A stretch of 43,897 nucleotides of DNA from Spirochaetales bacterium (GTDB taxonomy: Bacteria > Spirochaetota > Spirochaetia > SZUA-6 > DRHE01): positions 1 to 43,897 of the forward strand of contig JAUWZD010000031.1 in the NCBI GenBank assembly GCA_030615505.1. The letters run 5' to 3'. Below the pieces are notes generated by a model. That model searched no databases. It was not told the origin of the DNA and saw nothing but the letters and a program-made list of their open reading frames with translations. Within the stretch, counting starts at the first letter, position 1. Each line of letters starts with the position of its first letter. Shown here piece by piece: positions 1-7,076 of this stretch. A program made the translations under genes and the position numbers.

Positions 1-50
1 AATCAGTTGAAAACATGGACATATTAAGCTAAATTCTCTGCAAACTATAT

Positions 51-1529
51 ATGCCAAAACCAATACTCAAAATCGAGAGTCTTAAATTTAGATACCCCGA
101 ATACCCCGGTCTTCGTACTGAAGAGCTCTTCAGAAACATAAATATGAATATTTATGAAGGAGAAATTGTCCTTATACTGGGCAGGCCGGAATCAGGTAAA
201 ACTACACTCTCCCGTATTCTTCTGGGTTTAGTGCCTCGTTTTACAGGTGGGGAGCTAAAAGGAGATATTATCCTGAACGATCGATCAATTCTTTCTTGCA
301 AACCCTTTAATTTACTTGAAGATATAGGCATTGTTTTTCAAAACCCTGAGGAACAGCTCTTTTCCACACGCTGCGATACGGAAGTCTCCTTCGCCTTAGA
401 ATCTTTAGGCTTACCCAGAACTCAGATCTATCAAAGGGTGGAAGAGAGTCTTAATCAGGTGGGTCTTTCAGCATATACAACCAGAAGCCCGGATAGTCTC
501 TCAGGCGGTGAAAAGAGAAAACTGCTCCTTGCATGTCTCATTTCTGTAGATCCTTTAATCTGGATGCTCGATGAGACACTGGAAGAGCTTGATACTCAAT
601 CAAAAGTACGGATTTTAAATTTTTTTAAGAATGAGAAAAAAACTGCTTTAATTTTCGCTGCTAAATGGCATAATCTCTACAGTAAATATATATCGAGGAT
701 CTATCTGCTTTCAGGCAGCGGAGCGGAGGATTTTAAGGAGACTCCGGACTCGCCGGGATTTTTAAGCAAATTATCCGAGAAGGGCTTTTTCCTGTCCGAC
801 TACCGGCAGGATGTGGAAACAAGGCGGAAGATAACACGGGGCAGAGTGGATTCCCCTATACCTATCCTGCATGTAAAAAATCTGTGTTTTCATTATCCCG
901 ACCAGGGAGGTTTTTCAATTAATATTGATGAACTGAATATATATCCGGGTAAAATTCTCTCTATAATTGGCGAAAACGGCTCCGGAAAATCAACCCTGGC
1001 CAAGCTGCTATGCGGCCTGCTCCTTCCCCAGTCGGGAGAGATAAAAATTAACAGAGAAAGGAAGTTTGTCACAGCATCTCAAATGGACCTGAACAGCTAT
1101 ACGGGCTATATGTTTCAAAATCCTGATTATCAAATTTTTTTACCAAATGTTAGGGAAGAACTTGCTTACGGCCTTAAAATGCAGAACCAGAAATATGAGG
1201 CGATTAATACGAAAGTGATTGAGGCAATTTCTGTTTTTAATCTCCCGGCTCCTGATTCTCCTCCCACTTTAATGAGCTACGGGGCCAGGAAACGCCTGCA
1301 GGCCGCCGTATATTATCTCCTGGATCGACCCCTATTAATCATTGATGAGGGAGATTCCGGTCTTTCGGCAGACGAGTTTGAACATATGGTTGAGCAGCTC
1401 TTCTCCCCGGAAAAAGGCTTGATTATCATCACTCATGATATTGAAATGGCCCGTCTGTACTCTGATCAGCTTATCTGCATGAAGGATGGAAGAATCCGTG
1501 AAGCATTGGATCGTGAGACCTTGTGGTGA
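51..1529 (+). CDS. ECF transporter ATPase, two fused ABC domains (EcfA1-EcfA2 type)
   Basis: Energises an energy-coupling-factor importer for a vitamin or similar micronutrient at the cytoplasmic membrane. At 492 residues it holds two ABC ATPase domains in one chain. Domain 1 has Walker A GRPESGKT at residues 44-51, the ECF-typical Q-loop FQNPEEQLF near 96-104, signature LSGGEK at 150-155, and Walker B ending in LDE. Domain 2 (from about residue 272) has Walker A GENGSGKST, Q-loop FQNPDYQIF, a degenerate signature (MSYGARKR), Walker B LLIIDE and an ITHD H-loop. Domain 1's H-loop region is unusual (AAKWHN). One composite ATP site (domain-2 Walker A with domain-1 signature) is therefore fully canonical and the other is not. 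The next gene overlaps it by 7 nt and encodes EcfT; the S component follows. No clear ribosome-binding site precedes the ATG, and an in-frame stop lies at 30-32, so 51 is the first usable start. Family assignment is strong; the substrate is unknown. Confidence 0.93.
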   Translation: MPKPILKIESLKFRYPEYPGLRTEELFRNINMNIYEGEIVLILGRPESGKTTLSRILLGLVPRFTGGELKGDIILNDRSILSCKPFNLLEDIGIVFQNPEEQLFSTRCDTEVSFALESLGLPRTQIYQRVEESLNQVGLSAYTTRSPDSLSGGEKRKLLLACLISVDPLIWMLDETLEELDTQSKVRILNFFKNEKKTALIFAAKWHNLYSKYISRIYLLSGSGAEDFKETPDSPGFLSKLSEKGFFLSDYRQDVETRRKITRGRVDSPIPILHVKNLCFHYPDQGGFSINIDELNIYPGKILSIIGENGSGKSTLAKLLCGLLLPQSGEIKINRERKFVTASQMDLNSYTGYMFQNPDYQIFLPNVREELAYGLKMQNQKYEAINTKVIEAISVFNLPAPDSPPTLMSYGARKRLQAAVYYLLDRPLLIIDEGDSGLSADEFEHMVEQLFSPEKGLIIITHDIEMARLYSDQLICMKDGRIREALDRETLW

Positions 1530-2299
1530 CATCTTTCTTTCAACCCGGAAGCAGTTTTGTCCATCACCTGGATCCAAGACCAAAGCTGATCATTCTCATT
1601 GTCTTTATCATTGTTTTTTTTCTGCCCATGAAACTGATGCTTTTATCCCTGTATATGCTGACAATCTGCTTAATTACTCTGGCTTTTTTGGGATTTGCGG
1701 AACTGGTTCGTCCCATACGCTCGATCCTTCCAATTCTCCTGATGGTTATGCTGCTGACCCCTCCCTTTCATCGAAGCGGCGTGATTATATTTGCCCCTTT
1801 TGGCTTCCCCTTAATTACATCCGGTGGTATGTTTGAAGCTCTCAGGCTGGCAGCGAGATTCTCAAGCATTACACTGCTGTTTTATTTATACCTGCGAACC
1901 ACGGACAATGATAACCTTGTTCTTTCTCTGCGCTGGTTTGGTATTTCCTTTAATTTAGCCTTAATAATGACCATAGCCCTTCGGTATATTCCCTATTTAA
2001 CGAGGCTGTACAGTAATGCTCTGGATGCCCACCGATTAAGAGGTTCCAGTGTGAATGTTCACCGGAAGAGTTTCTACAGGCGATTTTTAAAGTCAGTGCC
2101 GGTTCTAACCTCGGTTCTTATTCAGTCGGCAAAGGGTATTACGGTGCTGGCCATGGCTCTCGAGACCCGGGGTTTAGGAAGAAAAAACAGAAGGACATCA
2201 CTACTAAACCTGAAGTCGGGTTCTGATTTAGTGTTTGATTTCATCTATGCGGGAATTTTAATTACTCTTCTTATCTTTTGTTTTATTATATTCCATTAA
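1523..2299 (+). CDS. ecfT: ECF transporter transmembrane coupling protein EcfT (CbiQ family)
   Basis: Membrane scaffold that couples the ATPase to the substrate-binding S component. The 258-residue protein has an amphipathic N-terminus containing HLDPRPKL, several hydrophobic segments (about 20-60, 65-85, 110-130, 145-165 and 235-255), and the two arginine coupling motifs of EcfT coupling helices: LRG near residue 172 and TRG near 214 (MALETRGLG). These contact the ATPase grooves in characterised ECF transporters. The GTG start lies inside the last codons of the ATPase gene (7-nt overlap), indicating translational coupling. Length and order match the family; identification is confident. Confidence 0.93.
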   Translation: MVTSFFQPGSSFVHHLDPRPKLIILIVFIIVFFLPMKLMLLSLYMLTICLITLAFLGFAELVRPIRSILPILLMVMLLTPPFHRSGVIIFAPFGFPLITSGGMFEALRLAARFSSITLLFYLYLRTTDNDNLVLSLRWFGISFNLALIMTIALRYIPYLTRLYSNALDAHRLRGSSVNVHRKSFYRRFLKSVPVLTSVLIQSAKGITVLAMALETRGLGRKNRRTSLLNLKSGSDLVFDFIYAGILITLLIFCFIIFH

Positions 2300-2336
2300 T
2301 TACGCTATATGTATATAATATCTTAAGAGGATAGCT

Positions 2337-2885
2337 ATGAAAGAATCAGGAAAAATGCCTTTCAGCCCGGCTTTAAGAATCTCAACGTGCGCAGTGTTAA
2401 CGGCTGTTACAGCCGTTTTCACCTTAGTTGTTCGCATACCCATTGCGCCGACACGCGGTTATCTGAATCTTGGGGATGTGGCCATCTATTTTTCAGCCTT
2501 CACCTTCGGTCCTTTCACGGCCTTTATAGCCGGAGGGATGGGTACGGCTTTGGCCGATTTACTGGCGGGTTATCCCCAGTGGGCGCCTATCTCCTTTATC
2601 GTACACGGCATGCAGGGACTTACAGCCGGTATGATTGCAGGACTTTACTCAAATTCAAAGAGTTCGATAAGAATCAACCTCCGCTGGCTTTTAGCCGCAG
2701 TTGTGGGAACTATAGTCATGTGTACCGGATATTTAGCCGGTGGTACTGTACTGGTTGGATTCGGCGCAGCATTGGTAGAGCTGCCTGGTAATATTATTCA
2801 GAACCTGGCCGGCATACTCGGGGGAATACCTCTTGCCCTGGCAGTACGCAGAGCCTATCCACCGGTTGTTAATTTTAGATGGTAA
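2337..2885 (+). CDS. ECF transporter S component (substrate-binding membrane subunit)
   Basis: The 182-residue polytopic protein has five to six hydrophobic helices and the typical S-component sequence style: an N-terminal AVLTA (AxxxA, the motif used for docking on EcfT), then YLNLGDVAIYF and AGGMGTALADLLAGYPQW. This resembles the ECF-ribofla_trS/HmpT-like group (PF07155) more than ThiT, BioY or FolT. The gene follows ecfT by 37 nt with an AGAGGA ribosome-binding site, so the three genes make a dedicated (group I) ECF importer. Substrate cannot be read from sequence; a pyridoxal-related vitamin is suggested only weakly, by HmpT-like features and the neighbouring PLP-binding YggS protein. Confidence 0.87.
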   Translation: MKESGKMPFSPALRISTCAVLTAVTAVFTLVVRIPIAPTRGYLNLGDVAIYFSAFTFGPFTAFIAGGMGTALADLLAGYPQWAPISFIVHGMQGLTAGMIAGLYSNSKSSIRINLRWLLAAVVGTIVMCTGYLAGGTVLVGFGAALVELPGNIIQNLAGILGGIPLALAVRRAYPPVVNFRW

Positions 2886-3607
2886 TGACGCTTACACTTG
2901 ATATTTTCAAGAAAAATTTCCAGCTTATTCAGCAGAAAATCGAAGAAGCTGCTATTCGGGCCGGAAGAAAATCCCAGGATATCAGGATAATGGCGGTCAC
3001 CAAGAGTTTTCCGGCGGAATATATTGAGATCGCCTGCCGGGGGGGAATCAGCCTTTTCGGCGAGAATCGGGTACAGGAAGCGGTAGAAAAATACGGCAGC
3101 TTAGCAGGACAGGGCATGCATAATCAGGATGATCTTGAGCTGCACCTTGTAGGTCATTTACAGAGAAATAAAGCAAAAAAAGCTGCAGAGACATTCTGCT
3201 GTGTGCAGTCCATCGACAAACCGGAGACCGCAATTGCACTTCAACGTCACTGTCAGAGCTTGCGCAGGCAGATGGATATCCTGCTGGAGATGAATACCTC
3301 GGGTGAAGAGAGCAAGTACGGCTTTCGGAATGAGGATGAGCTTATTTCTGCTTTAGACAGTATTATGGAATTGAGCTGTTTGCGGGTCCGGGGCCTTATG
3401 ACCATAGGTCCCTTCACGCAGGATACGCTTAGGGTAAGCAAGGCATTTGCCCGTCTTAAGGGCTTGTATCAGAGGTTGAAGGAGTGCTATCCTGGGCTTG
3501 TGCTGGATACCCTGTCTATGGGCATGTCCGGAGATTTTGAGATCGCTGTTGAGGAAGGATCAACTTTAGTCCGCATAGGCACAGCGCTCTTTGGTCAAAG
3601 AGAATAG
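2879..3607 (+). CDS. YggS/PROSC-family PLP-binding protein (PLP homeostasis)
   Basis: Cytosolic single-domain alanine-racemase-fold protein that binds pyridoxal 5'-phosphate and buffers vitamin B6 and amino-acid balance; the family has no established enzymatic turnover. At 242 residues it is normal in length. Visible family motifs are IMAVTKSFPA (the PLP lysine), GENRVQEAVEK, LHLVGHLQRNKAKKA, LEMNTSGEESKYGF, LMTIGP, LSMGMSGDFEIAVEEGST and VRIGTALFG. The start overlaps the S-component stop; ATG at 2879 and the in-frame ATG at 2885 are both possible and neither has a clear ribosome-binding site. Co-transcription with an ECF importer is suggestive of B6-type cargo but not proof. Confidence 0.93.
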   Translation: MVMTLTLDIFKKNFQLIQQKIEEAAIRAGRKSQDIRIMAVTKSFPAEYIEIACRGGISLFGENRVQEAVEKYGSLAGQGMHNQDDLELHLVGHLQRNKAKKAAETFCCVQSIDKPETAIALQRHCQSLRRQMDILLEMNTSGEESKYGFRNEDELISALDSIMELSCLRVRGLMTIGPFTQDTLRVSKAFARLKGLYQRLKECYPGLVLDTLSMGMSGDFEIAVEEGSTLVRIGTALFGQRE

Positions 3608-3627
3608 ATCTGACAAAGGCGAAGATC

Positions 3628-4017
3628 GTGAGTAAAAAAACGCTGGTGTATATGATCATTTTATTCATTCTCCTGCCCGTTGTTGTATACTCAGAAAACC
3701 AGGAAAATATCCCGGAGGAGTATGAGGAGGATGAGTTTCCCGGCTTTCTCAAAGATTTACGCCGGGCAGAGATAATATTTTTCGGTTCCTTACCGATAAG
3801 CCTGTTTTTTACATTTGAGGTATACGATATTTCCCGATGGCTGTACCATGACCGGCAAGCTGCTTACAGTCCCTGGCCCTTTCGTAGTTATGAATATATT
3901 CCATATTCTGAAGGGGATACCTGGCGTATTTTAATCTCGGCTCTCTCCGTATCCTTTCTTGTGGCCTTAACGGATTTTATTATAGGCAGAATCAAGAGGG
4001 ACGCAGAATTAGAATAG
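3628..4017 (+). CDS. small membrane/exported protein of unknown function
   Basis: I do not recognise this 129-residue protein. It has a probable signal peptide or first membrane helix (residues 4-22, ending PVVVYS), a strongly acidic linker (PEEYEEDEF), a hydrophobic segment around 47-63 (IIFFGSLPISLFFTFEV), an aromatic polar stretch, and a C-terminal membrane helix around 101-118 followed by basic residues (GRIKRD). The GTG start has AAGG 9 nt upstream. It lies 20 nt after the YggS gene and directly abuts the pseudouridine synthase gene, so it is probably in the same operon. Likely an inner-membrane protein with a periplasmic first domain; function unknown. Confidence 0.75.
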   Translation: MSKKTLVYMIILFILLPVVVYSENQENIPEEYEEDEFPGFLKDLRRAEIIFFGSLPISLFFTFEVYDISRWLYHDRQAAYSPWPFRSYEYIPYSEGDTWRILISALSVSFLVALTDFIIGRIKRDAELE

Positions 4018-4018
4018 T

Positions 4019-4960
4019 GTGAGTGAGAATATAAAGACCGTAAAATTCAGAGTCCCTGGGATTTCAGGAAAAAGTATCCGAATTGACAGCTACATTGCGG
4101 ATGAATTAAGGCTCTTTTCCAGAAGCCAGGTAAAAAAGAGGGTACATAGACTCCGTGTAAATGGAAAAGAGGTAAAAATGAGCAGACGGCTGATGCCCGG
4201 AGATCTTTTTGAAGTACAATATACTGATCCACCCAAAAGCAAGCTAATTCCACAGGCAATTGACCTGGATATACTCTTCGAAGACAGTAATGTCTTAGTA
4301 ATAAACAAGCCACAGGGCATGGTCGTTCATCCCGGCAGTGGGAACCCTGAAGGAACCCTGGTAAATGCTGTACTTTACTACTGCAGGCAGATTGGAGAAG
4401 AATTTTCAGGTGAGATGATCAGGCCGGGCATTGTTCATAGACTGGATAAGGATACTTCCGGAATTATAATCATTGCCAAAAATCCTGAATCCCTGGAATT
4501 CCTGGCCGACCAGTTTCGAAAGGGCAGTGTAAGGAAACAGTACCTGGCCATTGTAAAGGGCAGGCCTTTAGCGGCGCGGAAGGGGAGGATCGAAACCTTG
4601 ATAAGTCGGGACCCCCATAATCGCAAACGATTTGCCGTTCCCGCATCTTCGGGGTCTTCAGGCTGCTCTGGGAAAAGAGCAGTAACCTATTATCATGTGC
4701 TTAAAGAATTCGATGGCTTCTCCCTCATCTCTCTGCGGCCGAAAACAGGGCGTACCCATCAGTTGCGTGTACACATGGCTTACAAGGGATGTCCGATTCT
4801 GGGTGACCCCATATACAGCCGAAAATCGGATCATCCGTTTATGCTCCACGCCTATAAGCTGTCCATACTGCTTCCAGGCGAGAAGGATCTTAGATTGTTT
4901 CGAGCGCCGGTCCCGATGCGTTTCCGCACATTTATACGTTTAATTAAGGCTCATCTTTAA
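4019..4960 (+). CDS. RluA/RluD-family 23S rRNA pseudouridine synthase
   Basis: Isomerises uridine to pseudouridine in RNA, most likely 23S rRNA. The 313-residue protein has an N-terminal S4 RNA-binding domain (about 20-75, with SRSQVKKRVHRLRVNGKEV) and a catalytic domain with VLVINKPQGMVVHPGSGN, the catalytic-Asp motif GIVHRLDKDTSGI, and the C-terminal motif GRTHQLRVHMAYKGCPILGDP. Length and domain order match RluD-type enzymes; the exact target site cannot be decided. The GTG start sits one base after the upstream stop, with no separate ribosome-binding site, suggesting coupling. The 3' end overlaps the convergent metallo-hydrolase gene by 17 nt; a 7-bp inverted repeat with an 8-nt loop (4961-4982) follows the stop but lacks a T-tract. 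Confidence 0.93.
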   Translation: MSENIKTVKFRVPGISGKSIRIDSYIADELRLFSRSQVKKRVHRLRVNGKEVKMSRRLMPGDLFEVQYTDPPKSKLIPQAIDLDILFEDSNVLVINKPQGMVVHPGSGNPEGTLVNAVLYYCRQIGEEFSGEMIRPGIVHRLDKDTSGIIIIAKNPESLEFLADQFRKGSVRKQYLAIVKGRPLAARKGRIETLISRDPHNRKRFAVPASSGSSGCSGKRAVTYYHVLKEFDGFSLISLRPKTGRTHQLRVHMAYKGCPILGDPIYSRKSDHPFMLHAYKLSILLPGEKDLRLFRAPVPMRFRTFIRLIKAHL

Positions 4961-5513
4961 GAAAGGAATTAAATCTCCTTTCGATACCTGCTGTAGTCGG
5001 CGGTCCATGTCCCGGAAATATCATGGTATTATCATCGAGCCCGGAAAGCAAATTACGAAGAGAGGAAAGCAGCAGGCTCTGTTCATAATCTGTCTCGGTC
5101 TTACCTACCAGACCGGAGCTTAATGCATCTCCTGTAAAAACAAAACTGTCGATTTTGAAACTTAAAGAATCCCAGGAGTGCCCGGGTGTTTCTATGACCT
5201 CAATATCGAACTCTCCAAGCTGAAGGTGATCCCCTCCTTTGATACGATGGCAAGGGAATCCTAAGGTAGTATGATTAAAACAGAAGAGCTGCGCATCATA
5301 GATCTTTAGCAGGGTTTTTATGCCGTTGATGTGGCCCTTATGGGCGTGGGAAATCAACACATACCGGACATAGAATTTATGATTTTCGACCAGCTTGAGT
5401 AGAAGTTCATCAAAAACACCAGGATCAATGAGCACTGCATCACCCTGCTTATCAGGACCTAAGAGATAGGCATTGGAAAAATCCGTAATAGAAAAGTGTG
5501 AAAAAAATCTCAT
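4944..5513 (-). CDS. metallo-beta-lactamase-fold hydrolase with altered metal motif
   Basis: Small (189 residues) glyoxalase-II-like MBL-fold protein. Visible motifs are LISHAHKGHINGI (motif 2), ETPGHSWDSLSF (third metal-site His), FTGDALSSG (bridging Asp) and IFPGHGPPTT (last His). In the family, motif 2 reads HxHxDH; here it is H-A-H-K-G-H, so the Asp/His site-2 ligand is replaced by Gly while every other ligand is present. I checked this on the reverse complement around 5330-5360. A mono-metal or altered activity is possible (inference). The start overlaps the upstream pentapeptide gene's stop (TAATG type), so the two are co-translated. Substrate unknown; thiolester hydrolase is the default for similar short proteins. 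Confidence 0.85.
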   Translation of the reverse strand: MRFFSHFSITDFSNAYLLGPDKQGDAVLIDPGVFDELLLKLVENHKFYVRYVLISHAHKGHINGIKTLLKIYDAQLFCFNHTTLGFPCHRIKGGDHLQLGEFDIEVIETPGHSWDSLSFKIDSFVFTGDALSSGLVGKTETDYEQSLLLSSLRNLLSGLDDNTMIFPGHGPPTTAGIERRFNSFLKDEP

Positions 5514-6109
5514 TATAACCTCACAGTATCTTCAAAAAAAGCATCCTTCGTATTGGAATACTTAAAATCTACATGTTCTATACGGGCACGGCGGAAATCA
5601 ACACGTTTTAAATTACAGTCCTTAAATTCCACTCGTTTCAGGTCAGAATTGATAAACCGGCTTCTGTACAGATCAGACTCATTGAATACTGTATCCCGGC
5701 ATTCAGCTCCGGTAAAATTACAGCAGAAAATTTCGGATTGAGAAAAATCGCAGTTCTCGATACGTGAGCCGGCCATGACAGTGCATTTAAGATTACTGCC
5801 CTTGAATGTGCAGTGCTCTAATGAAGAAAAATCTAAAAACAGTATATCAATCCGGACCTTATTGAAATTAAGATGTGACAGATGGGAATGAGAGATGAGG
5901 CAGCAGGAAAAGGTTTTGCCGCTTAAATCTAAATCTGCCAGTTCGATAGAGGTAAGATTCATACAGTCGAATTCCTTCGACTCGGCCAGATAGGCGTATA
6001 TCTCCTCCGAATATTTTTCCGGTTTGTCGAGATGGTACAGGCATTTATCCCGTTTGAACACGGAAAAAGCAGTACATGCAGGTACGGTGCACAAATTGAA
6101 GGGAACCAT
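5513..6109 (-). CDS. pentapeptide-repeat protein with N-terminal Cys/His cluster
   Basis: The 198-residue protein has about 25 consecutive pentapeptide repeats (A/C-D/N-L/F-X-X type) from about residue 55 to the end, for example CDFSQSEIF, VFNESDLYRSRF and VEFKDCNLKRVDF, predicting a right-handed quadrilateral beta-helix. The N-terminal 26 residues carry C7-x4-C12-x10-C23-x2-H26, spaced like a small zinc-binding knuckle. Function is unknown: some relatives mimic DNA and protect gyrase, but nothing here proves that role. It is the first gene of a two-gene operon with the MBL-fold gene. An AGGAGA lies 14 nt upstream of the ATG, further than ideal, but an in-frame stop just upstream excludes an earlier start. 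Confidence 0.88.
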   Translation of the reverse strand: MVPFNLCTVPACTAFSVFKRDKCLYHLDKPEKYSEEIYAYLAESKEFDCMNLTSIELADLDLSGKTFSCCLISHSHLSHLNFNKVRIDILFLDFSSLEHCTFKGSNLKCTVMAGSRIENCDFSQSEIFCCNFTGAECRDTVFNESDLYRSRFINSDLKRVEFKDCNLKRVDFRRARIEHVDFKYSNTKDAFFEDTVRL

Positions 6110-6236
6110 AGCTTAACTATAAATCTCCTTTTAATAGACAGACACTGTATAGAATAATAGTTGATCAGGATAAAAAGCAAGAGTGTTGTGCACTTTACAG
6201 GGAGGATCTTTAAGCATAGAACAAGGAGGAGATTTC

Positions 6237-6332
6237 ATGTATATTGATATTGAGGTAAAAAAAAATGAGTGCGAAGGTACAAGTAAAAGACGGTTATTTT
6301 CAGATAACCATTCCTGTGAAGGAGGCCTATGA
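6237..6332 (+). other. possible 31-codon leader ORF with a very strong ribosome-binding site
   Basis: AAGGAGGA followed by an ATG at 6237 is the strongest translation start in this neighbourhood. The reading frame runs only 31 codons to TGA at 6330. It crosses a run of nine A (6257-6265), and the antitoxin ATG (6265) is in the +1 frame within it. Either the leader is translated and couples or regulates the antitoxin, or slippage at A9 makes an antitoxin with an N-terminal extension, or this is a relic. Coding status is uncertain. Confidence 0.3.
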
Positions 6333-6492
6333 GAATAAATCTATTCGGAATCTGCTGGAAGTTCTGCGAGCTCAAGAAACTCTTTCTCGTTCGAAGGCCA
6401 CAGAAGAGCAGATTGCAGAGCTCGGCGATGAGGTAACTGCGAGCTGGTGGGAAGCAAACAGGGAATGGTTTCTGAATGAGAGTGGGCATTGA
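6265..6492 (+). CDS. antitoxin-like protein of a PIN-domain TA module
   Basis: This 75-residue protein sits immediately 5' of a PIN-domain gene and overlaps it by 17 nt, the usual antitoxin-toxin arrangement. The N-terminus (KVQVKDGYFQITIPVKEA) predicts a beta-strand pair of the AbrB/SpoVT-like or PIN-associated antitoxin sort, followed by an acidic helical toxin-binding tail (ETLSRSKATEEQIAELGDEV). The ATG at 6265 has its own GAGGT 8 nt upstream. A stronger ribosome-binding site and ATG lie 28 nt upstream in a different frame across a poly-A run. The partner toxin is truncated, so this may be an orphan antitoxin. Family assignment is inference from context and composition. Confidence 0.65.
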   Translation: MSAKVQVKDGYFQITIPVKEAYENKSIRNLLEVLRAQETLSRSKATEEQIAELGDEVTASWWEANREWFLNESGH

Positions 6493-6736
6493 TTCCAACA
6501 TTATTTTTTCTGCTCTCCTGCACAAAGAGGCTCGTGAGTTTAATTTGATCATGTGGGGAGATTTAGACATTTACGTTTGCCGGTTCAGTACGGTTGAGCT
6601 CTTTAAACATAAAGAGAAGCTGCTCAAGTCTTCTGGCTTAACCGAAGAGGAACTTCTTGATAATTACTATCTCATTTTGAAGAAGTTAAGTGCACAAACA
6701 CAATTATATATCAAGAATTCTATTGAGCTCCCCTAA
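6476..6736 (+). pseudogene. C-terminally truncated PIN-domain toxin
   Basis: The first 86 residues match the N-terminal half of a PIN ribonuclease: VGIDSNIIFSALL gives the first catalytic Asp, and STVELFKHKEKLL gives the conserved Glu region. PIN toxins are usually 125-145 residues with a second acidic cluster (a D-x-x-D/TpfvALA-like segment and a late TGD) in the C-terminal half; none of it is present. After TAA at 6734-6736, no other forward frame up to the next gene encodes the missing half, so this is a deletion rather than a simple frameshift. An RNase lacking the distal Asp residues should be inactive. The ORF is intact as far as it goes, so a short protein may still be made. Confidence 0.65.
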
Positions 6737-6776
6737 GCAATTGCATGGTTGTGCCATTCCGTATATTATTAAAGCC

Positions 6777-7076
6777 ATGAGAGTGTGTTATTTTTGCGGG
6801 AATCCCCTGGGGGAGACAGTACAGATTTTTCGTTCCTCCACATGCCCTTCGTGTTCAAAAGACTTGAAGATCTGCTATAACTGTAAGTTCTTCAGTGAGA
6901 GCGCTCACTGGAAATGCCTTGAAACTCTATATGAGCCGGTTGCAGAGAAGGACAGAAGCAATTTTTGCGATTACTTCACGTTTAAAGATACAACTGAAAA
7001 CGAAGACCGTATGAAAAAGGGTTTTAAGGGTAAGAAAACAAAAGAGGCATTTGAGAAACTATTCGGTAATGGATAG
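6777..7076 (+). CDS. small zinc-ribbon protein
   Basis: This 99-residue protein has three Cys pairs in its N-terminal half (CYFCG, CPSCSK, CYNCKFF) plus later Cys residues (HWKCLETL, NFCDYF), typical of a double zinc-ribbon fold, followed by a basic, helical tail (MKKGFKGKKTKEAFEKLF). A longer reading frame reaches back to 6690, but that part overlaps the truncated PIN gene and has no domain character. ATG 6777 (MRVCYFCGN) begins exactly at the first Cys motif and is the better start, though without a clear ribosome-binding site. It overlaps murI by 8 nt, so it probably heads the murI-rsgA-mutS2 run. Function unknown; nucleic-acid or metal binding is plausible. Confidence 0.75.
   Translation: MRVCYFCGNPLGETVQIFRSSTCPSCSKDLKICYNCKFFSESAHWKCLETLYEPVAEKDRSNFCDYFTFKDTTENEDRMKKGFKGKKTKEAFEKLFGNG

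Noticed and set aside
1335..1583. Minus-strand open frame over the ecfA/ecfT junction, and similar antisense frames across the window
   Set aside because: They overlap strongly supported genes, have no ribosome-binding site or recognisable domain, and have irregular composition; treated as shadows.
1486..1836. Plus-strand frame of 116 codons over the ecfT gene
   Set aside because: A shadow of ecfT in another frame, rich in Cys, His and Pro with no domain character.
2291..2319. TATAAT at 2314-2319 as a promoter for the S component
   Set aside because: The -35 region at the right distance (TTCCAT) is a poor match, and the gene follows ecfT closely, so an internal promoter is not supported.
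4961..4982. 7-bp inverted repeat (GAAAGGA/TCCTTTC) after the pseudouridine synthase
   Set aside because: It lacks a T-tract, has a short weak stem, and most of it lies inside the coding end of the convergent gene. Not called as a terminator.
6690..6776. Upstream extension of the zinc-ribbon ORF (29 codons)
   Set aside because: It overlaps the PIN remnant, has no domain-like character, and the Met at 6777 begins precisely at the zinc-binding part.
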